Positions 1-11,370 of a DNA stretch of 64,000 bases are shown here, one piece after another (position 1 is the stretch's first letter; each line of letters begins with the position of its first letter). This DNA comes from Lates calcarifer (Eukaryota > Chordata > Actinopteri > Centropomidae). The notes beneath the pieces were generated by a model. It worked only from the letters and a program-made list of their open reading frames with translations. It was not told the origin of the DNA and made no database searches. The stretch spans positions 1,498,404 through 1,562,403 of the forward strand of contig NC_066849.1 of NCBI RefSeq assembly GCF_001640805.2. The letters are read 5' to 3'. The translations under genes were made by a program, and so were the position numbers.

Positions 1-1179
1 TCTCACCATGCTGAGTGTTTATCAAAGGAAACGAGACACTAAACTTATTTACATCTTTTCCCATGGTAATGACAGGATGAGGGCATTTACTTCTCCTCTT
101 TTTACGTTTTTCTTTTATTCTGTGACTGTGCGTGTGCGTATATAAACGCTGTTGTTCTGGCAGATTCATGATGATAAACTTAGTGCTGAGGAGAGAGTGC
201 AAAACACAACATGTCTGTCCATCAGCACATCAGCTTTTCAAGTTTGCTATAAACAGGCCCGAGTTAATTACCAACAAATGGGAGATTTCTGTTTCTCTAC
301 TGGCTCTGGAACACATGTAGCAGTGTTTGAAAGGATGCTGAGTAGGCTGCTGTTTACTAGGCTTCAGCTTTAAGTATGTGGTATTAACGCACACAAATAT
401 TTGTTGAGAGCAATAAACTAGAAGGAGAGGATGAAGGATGCAGAGGGGGATGCACTCCCCTCGAGGTGACGCTGTTAATGCAGGGCTAACCAGATGTCTG
501 TTACAGCATACAGCACATGCTGTACAAGATTAGAGGCTGGCTGAGTATTTCCTGCAAGTAAAAGGACCTTAAGCCACTCACTGTGTGGTTTCAATGAGCA
601 TCCTCTGAAAAAATGACTTGAATTCACTGAGGATTTGCTTCAGGACAGTAGAACAACAGCTTACTAAGGCTAATTATAATAATAAATGCAGTTTATTTAC
701 ATAGTGGGTCTGAGTAATATTTGCTGGTTACTGCAATGTTTGGAAACTAAGCTCATAACACTGTAAACACAACATTGACATACACTCCTATTGTGTGTCA
801 ACCTCAGTAGCTCTACCTGTATGACTGAAGGAAATCCAGTATAAATGTTATGCAATAAAGTCTGCTTTTAGGATGCCTATAATGTTTTTGTTGACATTAT
901 TTTAGAGGTGTTCATTTTTATGTTTTACACTGAGGTCATAGTTAGTGGTGGTGGTGTAGTGTTTACATTCTGCCCTGCTCATGAATGTAAATGGAAAGAC
1001 AAAAAAATTAGACCTCCTAGTATAATGTATGTAATTGAGTACACTACCTACTCTGTAACTATGGCCTCAATAATAAACATTTAATTGAGTGTACACATTT
1101 CGGCAGTGTTACAAGAAACTGAACATTGTGAGCTTCTTAAAGACATTCGTTATGGTGGAGCTGTTGTATTGGACTGCAG
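1..1179. other. Non-coding stretch, nothing recognised
   Basis: AT-rich sequence. The short open frames near 130-370 overlap in two frames, show no motif and have no convincing splice signals, so I do not call a gene. No repeat family is recognised here. Confidence 0.5.
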
Positions 1180-1181
1180 TA

Positions 1182-1730
1182 CAGTGCTGTGCAAAAGTTT
1201 TAGATACTAAAGGTATGTATGTATGTATGTATGTAAAGTGAGGATGCTGTCCCTAAATCAGATCAGTATTTCCTATGACAGCTGTTAAAAAATAAGAATA
1301 ATGACATGATGTATACATATAGGCCTATAAACTTCAGTGTAGTCCTATAGAACTCAAGGTCAACAAAGACCTATGAGCTAGCCAGTCAATTCCAGCCTTT
1401 AATCTCCAGTTCTCCTCAGTACACCTGTACTGGAGAAGTTGTCTCAGTTCCTCTGTGGATTCAGGCTGTCTCAGTGTCTCTGTCTCTTCATGTAATCCCA
1501 GACTGACTCCATGATGTTGAGATCAGGACTCTGTGGGGGTCAGACCATCTACTGCAGGACTCCTTGTTCTTCTTGTCTCTGAGGACAGTTCTTTATGAAG
1601 CTGACTGTGTGTTTGGACTCATTGTCCTGCAGCAGAATTAATCTGGGACTGATCAGACACCTCCCTGATGCTACTGATGAAGGATAAGAGTCAAAACATC
1701 TACAGTGCCTAAAATATCTGCACAGTACTG
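1182..1730 (-). mobile_element. Decayed Tc1-like DNA transposon with inverted ends and TA target sites
   Basis: The ends form an imperfect inverted repeat of about 22 bp: CAGTGCTGTGCAAAAGTTTTAG at the left and the complement of CTAAAATATCTGCACAGTACTG at the right, 18 of 22 matching. Both ends are flanked by TA (1180-1181 and 1731-1732), the duplication typical of Tc1/mariner. On the minus strand two transposase landmarks remain in separate frames. QDNESKHT near 1600-1630 corresponds to the block holding the second catalytic Asp of Tc1-type DDE transposases. PQSPDLNIMESVWDY near 1490-1540 corresponds to the block before the third acidic residue, followed by a stop. At about 550 bp against about 1.6 kb for a full Tc1 element, this is an internally deleted, dead copy. 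A (TATG)n run at 1213-1236 lies just inside the left end. Confidence 0.85.
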
Positions 1731-1740
1731 TAGATCTCAT

Positions 1741-2026
1741 AAAGGGGCCACTAAGTTTATCACCTTATGAAGTTGCTAATATTCACTTGTTAGTAATCTG
1801 TTGCCTGTTTATACATCCAGCAGACAGAGAATAACATCATCATTCATTTGCAGTTGAGTTTGTGTCAGTGGTCAAAAATCTGAGATGTAGTGCAGGAATG
1901 TCATAACACTGTAGTTGAGATAGATTAAGGTAAAATTAGATATATGTCAATTTTAGTCTGTCCACTGGTCTGCACTGTTAAATACACCTTTTCCTTCAGC
2001 TCACAAAAAGTGGAGGGAGTGATTTT
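1741..2026. other. Non-coding, nothing recognised
   Basis: Short AT-rich interval between the Tc1-like element and a CA microsatellite; no frames or motifs that I can support. Confidence 0.4.
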
Positions 2027-2051
2027 ACACACACACACACACACACACACA
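2027..2051. repeat. (AC)n microsatellite
   Basis: Uninterrupted AC dinucleotide run read directly from the sequence. Confidence 0.95.
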
Positions 2052-2228
2052 GAAAAACCAAGAGGACAGAGCAGAAGAACAGACACAAAGAAGTTTGTGA
2101 TGTCCTGTTCAGCTTTGTAATATTTTTCTATATTAGCATAGAAGCGACTGTGAGGTACACTGTTCTTTTTCTCTTTTTTTTCCTTTTTTCTCTTTCCTTT
2201 CCCTGCCCCGCTAACCTTTTTCTAGACA

Positions 2229-2475
2229 TGGCACGGTGTGGTGGTGCAGTGGTGGAGTTTACATCTTCTCCTTGTATCTGTGTGGGTTCTCTCTGGGTTC
2301 TCCAGCTTCCTCCCACAGTCCAAACACATGCAGGTTAACTGGTGACTCTAAATTGCCTGTAGGTGTGAATGTGCAGTGTGAATGGTTGTTTGTCTCTATG
2401 TGAGCCCTACGATCGAGTGGTGATCTGTACAGGGTGTAGCCTACCTCTCGGGATAAGCGGTACAGATAATGGATG
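2229..2475 (+). repeat. Dispersed teleost SINE-like repeat, copy 1
   Basis: Begins GGCACGGTGTGGTGGTGCAG, then a stretch with TCCAGCTTCCTCCCACAGTC and CTAAATTGCCTGTAGGTGTG, a combination I recognise from a very common fish dispersed repeat. The second copy in this window (50316-50565) retains a TTAGC...TCACAGCAAGAAGG block after the head that is missing here, so this copy has an internal deletion. The family name is not assigned; the head resembles a tRNA-like promoter only loosely. Confidence 0.65.
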
Positions 2476-2479
2476 TGTT

Positions 2480-4111
2480 GTAAAGAGATACACCAGTTAC
2501 TTTTCTGTTGTATCTCTGTTGTGTTTTGCTGTAGTACTGCTGTGGTAAATCACATTTACTGTTACCATAATAATTACAGGTGTTGCTATATTAACCAGGA
2601 CTGAAACTGTAGGAATTACAACATAATTTTTTTTTTCAATATAGACAAACTGCTCTGTCAGGCACTTTTTTCTATTAATTTGGATAGATAAATAATTCTT
2701 TATTGATCAACTCAAAAGAAACTGTGGCACAAACAAGAATTACATAATTTTAACATAACATAACAACATAAACACATTAAACATATTCATTCACACTCAA
2801 TAAATAAACCAAATTACAATAAAATACAACTATCTGCTTCAAGAAGGAATTGCTAGAATTACAATAAAAATAAATAAAGAAATCACTGCTTCACTACCCT
2901 TGTTGTGTTGTTAAAAGCTTGAATGTGCTGGGAATGACTGAGTCTATGTCATTCAGAAGAACATTTAGGTAGAATAAAACAACCACTGCAGGAAAACATG
3001 TAGCTCATCACAGTAGAATGGAGTTTATGCGTGCTGTTAAACAATTCTGAAACCTCTGGAGCGGGACCTCCTGATGACCATTTTGACGCTGTTGAGATCC
3101 TTCCTCTGAACATTGCTCTCTCAACAGACACAGGCATAAAAAATCACACTTGCAACAACACACACTTTGTCTTGACCTTCTTCGTCTTTGTGTATAGAAC
3201 GTGGCCCAAAACAGCGATTGGAATTATCAAATGCAGCTTTTCTTTTCCCATACAATCAAGGTTACACCCCTGACGTCCAGCCCACAACGCACGTCACTGT
3301 CTGCAGGCCTTCTTTTGTTAGAGGCACAGAGCTGATGCAAGAGGTAGATTGCAGCATCTGAGGACGGGACCGCCAGCATGATCAAGTCCAGATGAGGTTA
3401 AAGGAAGACTACAGTGACACTGTGAGTGTGTCTGTCAACCCAAGGAATGCCATGATATCTGGCTCTGGCTGTGTGTTTGCTTTTATGATGAGCTCATTAG
3501 CACTCAGTGCAAGGTGTCTCTCTACTCACACACATGAAGAATTTTATTCCCCTTTCCGACCAACACAGTGACATGGGTTAAGATCTGGGTCAGATCACCT
3601 TGGCTGGCCGTCCCTCATGACCCTCCTCTTGGCCATGGTTGAAGACAGTCAGACACTGAGCGGCTTTGGTGAGGTGGCATTGACACCAGCAATAGAAATG
3701 AATTGAATGATACCTCTGTTTAAATGTCATTTAACTGACCCATTAACAGAAAGACAGAGAAACAGAGAATGGAGAGTGAGATAGAAATTGAGAAAGAGAG
3801 CGAGTTTGCAGATGGACAGAAATGGAAACATATCTGGTGAATAACATGTCTGTTTCATGAATGCATCCAGTGTTGGCCCAACAAGCATTGAGCCGACCCA
3901 GGTTAAATGTGGCACACACAAATCAATCTTTTTCTCTACTTGCTGAGCACATTCACATGCTTTTCCTCCACACACACTCATTCATTCAGTTCTGGTGGTG
4001 AAGTGCAAAAAGGTCAGCACTCTCACTGCTGACAATGATGGAAGTGGAGAAGAAGCAGATGAACCGATTTGTCACTGGCTCAGTGATTCAGCTCCAAATG
4101 AACTCTAACTG
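2480..4111. other. Non-coding stretch, nothing recognised
   Basis: AT-rich to mixed sequence of 1.6 kb. The short frames on both strands (for example 3031-3273 and 3727-3981) have low-complexity or unremarkable translations and no splice context. Confidence 0.45.
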
Positions 4112-4387
4112 ATAGGGCACTCTGATGCTGTCTTCCATTTACATCAGAGGTCAGAACTCGGAGCTGGGAGTGACGTGACACCTCTTGAGTTAATGACGTT
4201 CCAGTTAAGAAATAGGAAAAACATGGACGCTCACAGAGCCTTTATAGTTGCTCTTTCAGACAACTTCTAAACAAATGTGCACTCTGCCTGAAGAACACCT
4301 CAGTTGACTTGACATTAGACTTTAACACTTCAGGACATTCTTATAATGCGTTCAAATTTAAGTTTGAGGAAAAAGAAGCGTTGAGGT
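4112..4387 (+). repeat. MITE-like repeat, truncated copy 1
   Basis: About 270 bp aligning by eye with the first half of the element at 37450-38020. Shared landmarks are TTTACATC, GCTGGGAGTGACGT, TCCAGTTAAGAA, AAAACATGGA, GAAGAACACCTCAGTT and ACATTAGACTTTAA. The right half seen in the other copy is absent. The downstream side is occupied by a solo LTR and then by an unrelated repeat, so the truncation may predate the LTR. Confidence 0.7.
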
Positions 4388-4868
4388 TGTCAGGGTGTCA
4401 GTTCTGAGCCAGGGCTTTTCTTTTGTAGTTCTGTTATGTTTGTTCTATTTCCTGTTTTATTTTGTTATCACTGACCTCCCTCTTGTTTCAGGTGTCTTGT
4501 CTTCCCCTTCCTTCTGTGCTCCCTCCTCCTGGTGATTACCTACCCTGCCCTAATGTGGTTCACCTGTGTCTCATTGTCTGCCCTGCCCCTGTGTATTTAG
4601 TGTCTGTGTCTCCCTGCACTCCCTGCCAGTTCGTCTTGTGCCTCTACCAGACCTACCAGCCTTTGTGAAGAAACCTGTTCTCTAGCAGCCATAGATTTTG
4701 ACCCTCGCCTGTGTTTTTTGACCTTGCCTCAGCTCTAGTCCTTTTGTACCGTTGCTTTCTCTCTTTGCCGTCCTGTGTACCGACCTCGCTTTATTAAAGG
4801 ACCTTGATTTTGGTAACTCTGCCTCTGCCACCTGTTTGCGCCTGTGTTCACATTGCTACGCCCTGACA
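4388..4868 (+). mobile_element. Solo LTR of a Ty3/gypsy-like retrotransposon, copy 1
   Basis: The 481-bp unit starts TGTCAGGGTGT and ends ACGCCCTGACA, a short imperfect inverted repeat with the TG...CA ends of LTRs. It is flanked by a perfect 5-bp direct repeat, GAGGT, at 4383-4387 and 4869-4873. A TATA-like GTATTTAG lies near 4593-4600 and an ATTAAA polyadenylation-type signal near 4793, in the order expected for U3-R-U5. No internal region adjoins it, so it is a solo LTR left by LTR-LTR recombination. The 62- to 68-codon open frame inside it is a by-product. The second copy, 30271-30751, differs at only about five positions, which points to recent insertion. Assignment to Ty3/gypsy rather than another LTR class rests on overall resemblance. 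Confidence 0.85.
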
Positions 4869-5035
4869 GAGGTGTCAAACTCAGTTTCATCCCAGGCCAC
4901 ATCAGCATTGTGGTTGACCTCAAAGGGCCAGTTGTAACTGTAATACTATATAAATGTACCAACTCTACCATATTACATAATTGCCTCTGCAATCAATTAT
5001 TCGTTTTAATGATAATTAATAACCAGCTTTGAAAG
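4869..5035 (+). repeat. Fragment of a dispersed repeat (GTGTCAAACTC head), probably hAT-type
   Basis: GAGGTGTCAAACTCAGTTTC, followed by CAGGCCACATCAGC and CTCAAAGGGCCAGTTGTAAC, resembles the end of a widespread vertebrate non-autonomous hAT-type element. Removing the solo LTR and one GAGGT restores a continuous head, so the LTR inserted at the edge of this repeat. Family assignment is from memory. Confidence 0.4.
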
Positions 5036-5089
5036 GTAAGTTATCAGGGGTGTGTGGCAGTTGCTTTTTTTTCTCTTTCACCAGTCAAA

Positions 5090-5610
5090 CCAAGCCAATT
5101 CTCTCACCACACATGGCACATTGATAATAAGCCCCACCAACTTCTCCCAGGGTAATTTCATCTTACCTACAGACTACTCCACCTCACTGAAGATGTCCCT
5201 GTCCCTTGTCACCCCCATGGATGGTGGCCACATCCAAGAGCTCCTCACTGACAGACTGCCCTCCCTCACAGAGATTTTCCAGACCCGCCTCACCTGCAGA
5301 GCCATCAGCATCGCTGGGGACTCTTCCCACCCCTCCCACTCCCTCTTCAGCCTCCTGCCCTCAGGGAAGAGGTACCGGAGCCTCCGGGCCCGGTCCCCAA
5401 GACTACTGAACAGCTTTTTCCACCAGGCTGTCAGGAAGCTGAACTCCACTAACTACCTCCCCCCTCCGCCCCCCGCCCCTGGACTGTAGCACACACATTC
5501 ACTACATACAAAGACTCTACCTCAGCCTACACGCTAAAACTGCACCTTACTTGTCTTTGCACTTCTGCCACTTTGTACTTTGTCTATTTTTGCTACACTT
5601 CATTAAGGGA
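5090..5610 (+). pseudogene. 3'-terminal relic of a non-LTR retrotransposon ORF2
   Basis: The frame running to a TAG at 5487-5489 contains SLLPSGKRYRSLRARSPRL followed by NSFFHQAVRKLNS. This basic block ending in 'N-S-F-F...A-V-R-x-L-N' is characteristic of the extreme C terminus of reverse transcriptases from several fish LINE clades. The DNA after the stop (to about 5610) is C- and T-rich and fits a LINE 3' UTR. The composition of 5174-5490 is clearly more GC-rich than its flanks. No RT catalytic block is present, so this is a heavily 5'-truncated insertion. I cannot decide the clade (jockey/CR1-like or Rex1-like). Confidence 0.6.
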
Positions 5611-8509
5611 TGCATGTGTATTAAATTTTGCTATAACATCAAGATGTCACCAAAATCAGGATTCAGTCCCTGGTGAACAAGAATATTTACAACAGAGTTA
5701 ATGGAATTCCAGTCATAAGGAGATACTTTTGCATGGACCAAGGCGCTGATTAGAGGATAGGTTCAACTTGTTCTCATGTTTGTCTTAAAAAGAGTCAACC
5801 ATCAGGAAATCCCTTCCAATCACATTTTCAGAGTAAGAAATCAAAAAATTTACACTGTGGTATATTTGATGGTGATGATGTGAAGATGATGAAGAGATCT
5901 CTGCTGACACTGTCTTGCTTGTATATAGAAGTTTATTACAAAGAAATCCAGCATCAAAACAAGCACTGCAGTAGCCTGTGAGAGGATCTGAGCCAATATA
6001 GATCTCTCTCCTAACAGCTCTCAAACATCAGTATATATATATATGTTAGTTGTCTTTATGATTTATAGCGAGACATTGGGATCTCACTCAATGACCTCAC
6101 TTTTCCAAGAAACAGAGAGAAGGGAGGAAAGGCCCTCTCCCTGTCCCTTATATGTATATGTTCATGGCTACTAACCTAAACATGAACCCAAAGAATAGAA
6201 AGACATACATGGAGCTTCAGACATTCCAAGAGAGTAAAAACCATATATGGAACTTCAGACACTACAACACTCATTTATTTAATACATTAACTGATAAAAT
6301 CAGATGAAATAAGTGAGTATGTTTTAGTATCAGATTAACAAAAGGTTGTGTTACAAATAAAAAAAAACAAACAAAAAGCTTGAGAGAGAAATTCTAACAA
6401 CTTACTTATCACTTCTGCATAGATGCCGAATCACAGCATGAAGGAGGTTTGGATGTTGGATTGTCGGTTTCCCAAAGTTATATTAATGGTTGGACACAGC
6501 CCCCTCCTCAATCTGATGTTGGAAAGGTGTGAGCAGGCGGGGTTTAAGAAGTTATTAGACCATCCAAGAGTATAGTGTTTTTAATGGATATTTTCTTCCC
6601 TCATTCCATTACATTGGAAGCATGTTAGGAAGGGATTTCTCAATGGCCAGTGTGAAAATAAGGAATGATTACAACATATAGAACCTGCTTCATGGACTTA
6701 AGCAGAAAATGTTGTTTCTTTGAAATATGCTCTATATGTGCACTATTGCAATGAAATTCTCTCATGTAGTAAATTGTTTGCACCTTATGATACCTATCAA
6801 GGTTCCCAGGTCTTTTAGGTAAGTGAGGTAAGTTAGTAAGTTAAAGAGAGTTAAATGTCTTTACAAATGTCTTTGTGTAAGAGTACTGAATAAAAACTAT
6901 TCAATACCACTCCACATACCTGTTTCCATTAGTCCTTCACCACTGCAGCAACTTGGCTGTCTCATGTTTACAGGGTGAATAGGAGGAGTGTTGATGATGA
7001 TAATTTCCACTCATTCACCAATTGTGTCTCATCAAAAGGTATCGAGGCAGTTCTCATCAAAATGCCTGTGCCTTGTGTTTGCGAGAGGGAGATGAAACAT
7101 AAAGATGCTAATGTCGTATTGATGATGTAATCCTGGTGGGGCCTATTGAAGATGTTACACTTTACCACAAGGGGATGGACAAAGAAAGACAGAGATGGAG
7201 AGCTGCAGAGTTTAACCTTGATGTGCTAATGAATCTGGACAAGAGGACAGAGAAGCTGAGACCACTTCACTTCTCCTGCTTGGTAACGACCTTTGTAATA
7301 TTTTTCTATTATGTTTATAGTTTCGTATACAGCCTCTGATGGCTATAAAGTATTCCATGAGATGCTCTTTGGCCTGTTTGCTGCCATCAGACACATGGCA
7401 CCATTGATTTTTCAAAATGGAGAGAGTGTGTTTGTTTTCTCTGGCAGGACCTGTGGGATGGTTTGTTGATCTCCACACAGAATATTTGCTCATGCAAATA
7501 AATTCTTCTGAAGCTGCTGAGTCTGAAGGTGGCACTAGACAGTCCACATATGACATGAAATGGGTAAACTGTAGCTAAGAGGAATTCAAACTTAGCCTCC
7601 AGAGCCCCTTTTAACTGTAATTTATGCTGTTAACATTTAAAAACATTTTGAATCCTGCAGTTCAGGACCAACGATTCTTTTCATTACTGATTTATCTGCA
7701 AATTAGCTTCTCAATTAAGTGTTTCATTCAGAAAACATCAGAAAACTGTGAAAACACAATAACATAGAGCACAGGATGATGTCATTTTGTTTGATCTGCT
7801 TTCAATTCATCTAATTTAACACAGAGGTGTACAGAAACATCATTATTTGTTCCTGTATCTGTTCAAACACCAAAATTATCTATCTATATTCAGATAGAAG
7901 ACCAGAAACTGGTTGATACCTGAAGCCACATTAAAGAGGGCAAATGTTGTATTTTCTACCTTTTTTTAAAATATAAATACATACATAAAGAAATACAACA
8001 ACACAGAACAGAGGACAGAGACAGAAAATGAGAAAAACGTTATAATAAAAATTTAAATAATAAATGGATAAATGCATTCTACCATAACAGCCTGTGGGCA
8101 GGTTTTGATTTGTTGTTAAAATTGTATTTTTTTATTCTCTATATATTCCAGTACTGAAGACCATGTGGACTTAAAACATTGCAGTCTCAAATGTCATTCA
8201 CTTGTAATTTCCTCTAGCAGTAGAAATTCAATTATCTGCTCCAACCACTAGCCCAGGATGGGCAATGATTGACAAATCCATATTGCAAGAATATATTTTT
8301 TGGCAAACCCATTTGATTTTTCAGGAGGAAAGCTGTTGAACATATCAGATTTCATCAAATACAGCATGGGACAGAGCTCAAAAACAAAAACAAAAAAAGA
8401 TATCTTAGACTGCCCAATGGACCTTTTACAAAAAGGAATAAACAACTTAATTCATATGGAATAACAAAACTGGATTAGGATTAAGCTGTCTACTTCTTAA
8501 GCTGACTAC
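5611..8509. other. Non-coding stretch, nothing recognised
   Basis: Nearly 3 kb of AT-rich DNA with a short TA run near 6033-6046. Open frames such as 7136-7339 and 7212-7556 overlap on opposite strands, have no motif and no splice context. I see no repeat family that I can name. Confidence 0.45.
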
Positions 8510-9640
8510 TTTTTGCACAGAGACAGCACTTGTGAAAGTTACAAACGACCTCCTAATTGCATCAGACAACAGACTTGTCTCTGTACTTATCTTGTTAGAT
8601 GTCAGTGCTGCTTTTGATATGATTGACTATCACATCCTTTTACAGAGACTGGAGCATTTTATTGGGATTAAAGGAACTGCTCTAAACTGGTTTAAGTCCT
8701 ATATATCTGATCTGATGGCTTCAGTTTGTACATGTTAACTACTCCTTCATGTACACAAATGTTAGACATGGAGTTCCACAAGGGTCAGTGCTTGGACCAA
8801 TTCTATTCACCTGCTCACCTTCACATTATCAGGAATCACTCCATAAACTTCCATTGCTATGCAGATGACCTATATTTGTCAATGAAGTCTAATGAAACCA
8901 ATCAGTTAGCTAAACTTCAGGCATGCTTTAGGGACATTAAGACTTGGATGACCAGCAATTGTCTACTATTGAACTCAGACAAAACAGCCCCGAATATCTC
9001 AGAAATACATTTTCTAATGACGTAGTTACATTAGATGGCATTGCCCTGGTTCCCAGCTCCACTGTAAAGAATCTGGGAGTTATCTTTGATCAGGATATGT
9101 CCTTTAACTCCCACATAAAACAAACTTCTAGGACTGCCTTCTTTCACCTGCGTAATATCACCAAAATTAGACATTTTCTGTCTCAAAAGGATGCAGAAAA
9201 ACTAGTCCATGCATTTGTTACTTCCAGGCTGGACTACTGTAATTCATTATTATCAGGCTGCCCCAACAAGTCTCTAAAGACTCTGCAGCTGATTCAAAAT
9301 GCTGCAGCACAATTACTGACAGGAACTAGAAACAGAGACCATATTTCTCCTGTGTTAGCTTCTCTACATTGGCCTGTCATCCAGAGTAGAATTCAAAATC
9401 CTCCTCCTCACATACAAAGCCCTTAATGGTCAGGCTCCATCTTACTTTAAAGATCTCATAACCACCAGTAGTCCCCTACAATCCCACTGGGGACTACAAT
9501 CCTTAGTTGTCAGGCTCCTCTACTGTGGAACCTTCTCCCTAGTTTGGGTCCAGGAGGCAGACACCCTCTGTACCTTTAAGAGTCGGCTTAAAACTTTCCT
9601 CTTTGATAAAGCTTGTAGTTAGAGTTGGCTCAGGCTTTCT
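8510..9640 (+). pseudogene. L2-clade LINE, 5'-truncated ORF2 (reverse transcriptase and C-terminal part)
   Basis: Successive frames spell out an L2-type (Maui-like) reverse transcriptase. [13 protein letters not shown] starts at about 8517, with [20 protein letters not shown] at 8600-8660 (the block with the first catalytic Asp). GVPQGSVLGPILF follows near 8770-8810, then YADD near 8860 and WMTSNCLLLNSDKT near 8950-8985. The C-terminal region has LGVIFDQDMSF, FFHLRNITKIRHF, SRLDYCNSLLSG and LQLIQNAAAQLLTGTR. The catalytic YADD is intact, but at least three frame changes (near 8738, 9000-9025 and 9390-9410) break the ORF. The endonuclease and upstream RT are missing, so this is a typical dead, 5'-truncated insertion. 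It continues directly into its own 3' UTR. Confidence 0.93.
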
Positions 9641-10359
9641 TAACCCATCCCTTAGTTATGCTGCTATAGGCCCAGACTGCTGGGGGATTTTCTGTGATGC
9701 ACTGATCCCCCCCCCCCTCTCTCAGTATGGATTCATATCTCATAAATACATGTTACTGACTCAGTATCTTCCCTTTCCTGTAGTCATGTGCTCTTCCGTC
9801 TCTCTTTCCTCTTCTGTCTCTTTCTGCAGGTATTTCTGCCTCTGGAGCTGTAGAGTCTGATCTGTGATGACAAGTCTCCTGCTGCTCCTACAACTCCACT
9901 CAACACCTGCTGTTTTATTTAAAAATTATTAGTGCTGCTTCTTGTATTACTGCTACTACTGCATTTACAACTTTAATTGTCATTGCTATTATTACCTCTT
10001 CTGTGTTATTGATACTGCTTTACATTTTTACATGTAATCTGCATTATGCTATGTTTTCCTGTCACCATTTTCTACCCCACTCTCTCCCCCTTCCCCTCTC
10101 TGTCTTTTTCTCAACCCAACCGGTCGAGGCAGATGGCCGTCCACCCTGAGTCTGGCTCTGCTCAAGGATTCTGCTTCTTAAAGGGAAGTTTTTCCTTGCC
10201 ACTGTCGCCTAGTGCTGCTCATGGTGGGATCTGTTGGGTCTCTCTCTGTAAGTATAATAATCTAAAGAGTATGGTCTAGACCTGCTCTATATGAAAAGAG
10301 CCTTGAGATGACTTCTGTTGTAATTCGGTGCTATATAAATAAAATTGAACTGAATTGAA
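9641..10359 (+). repeat. 3' UTR and tail of the L2 LINE
   Basis: Contiguous with the ORF2 relic. It carries the diagnostic CAACCGGTCGAGGCAGATGG, AGTTTTTCCTTGCCACTGTC, GGTCTAGACCTGCTCTATAT and a terminal CTATATAAATAAAATTGAAC with TGAAT-like repeats. Other pieces of the same UTR occur at 13888-14340 (minus), 26640-27068, 51110-51288 and 63730-64000. Sequences spelling short proteins inside it are by-products. Confidence 0.9.
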
Positions 10360-10732
10360 CTTGGAGTGTTAATTTCCAAGAGTTTACCACCATATTAACG
10401 AATGCACTACACTCCCTCCATGATTGTTTCCACCAAATGTGGAAACAATCATGTTGACCCACAAGAATTGACACTGAACAAGTAAAATAAATCGTTAGGA
10501 CAACATTTTATCTTTTTTTAAATTTAGCACCATTTAGCACAACTTAACTATATATGCACATTTACAAAGAAAATAAAGGTACAATGTATAGACTCTCATC
10601 TCCTATATAAGCACTCTTTAAGTCACTCTGTAAGAAGGTGATACTGTTGACTGGAATTGCATTTTATTTATTTCACAAATATAAACATACATGACATACA
10701 ACATACAGGGAGATTTACACAAATAGAATGGA

Positions 10733-10735
<3 letters not shown>
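10360..10735. other. Non-coding, nothing recognised
   Basis: AT-rich interval between the L2 tail and a TA microsatellite. A local inverted repeat (GATTGTTTCCACCA / TGTGGAAACAATC) near 10420-10450 can form a short hairpin. Confidence 0.4.

Positions 10736-10765
<30 letters not shown>
10736..10765. repeat. (TA)n microsatellite
   Basis: Uninterrupted TA run read directly; 30 bp. Confidence 0.95.
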
Positions 10766-10770
<5 letters not shown>

Positions 10771-11311
10771 CAAAGAATGCAAAACAATATCTTTGCTATG
10801 TCTTTAAAAAAAGGATTTTTCAAAATTCAAGTTACCATGATAAAATTTTGTCCAGTCGACTGAGTGTGATTTATGACAAATACATGTACACGTATACACA
10901 TGACAGTATCCTCTCTTCTTTGGAACCAATGCCTAAAATTATTAGCAGATTATAAGCTGTTTATGTTCCTATATATGTCTGTGTTTGTGTGTGTATATGT
11001 CTTCCAGGAAGATTCAAAGCTGTATCTCAGGGCCACCAGTAATCCCTGATGATTTACTGTAGCTGCCAGCATGTGGATCGCACTGAAAGATAGACTTTGC
11101 CTATACCCTCCCCTCTTCTAAACCTGTCTGCAGACAGCAATAGAAAGAGAAGACAAAGTCAGACAGAAAGATATGAGTCATTCACACTGCAGGCAAAGAT
11201 GTAGGATTTCATCTGCTAGTTTGGCAATAATGTGTCAAGGTTCAGAGAGGCAGGTTGAAGAAAGTCAGGAACAAAAACATTCAGCAACTGCTCAAGAAAC
11301 CAGTATTTAAA

Positions 11312-11318
11312 AAGAGAG

Positions 11319-11368
<50 letters not shown>
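11312..11368. repeat. (GA)n microsatellite
   Basis: GA/AG run of about 57 bp with one interruption; it is responsible for the Ser-Leu and Arg-Glu repeats in overlapping open frames on both strands. Confidence 0.95.

Positions 11369-11370
<2 letters not shown>

Noticed and set aside
4462..4668. 68-codon frame, repeated identically at 30344-30550
   Set aside because: It lies within the solo LTR and is repeated only because the LTR is; no start context or function implied.
5052..5489. 145-codon frame as an independent gene
   Set aside because: The C-terminal part matches a LINE ORF2 end and the N-terminal part is unrelated upstream sequence read through.
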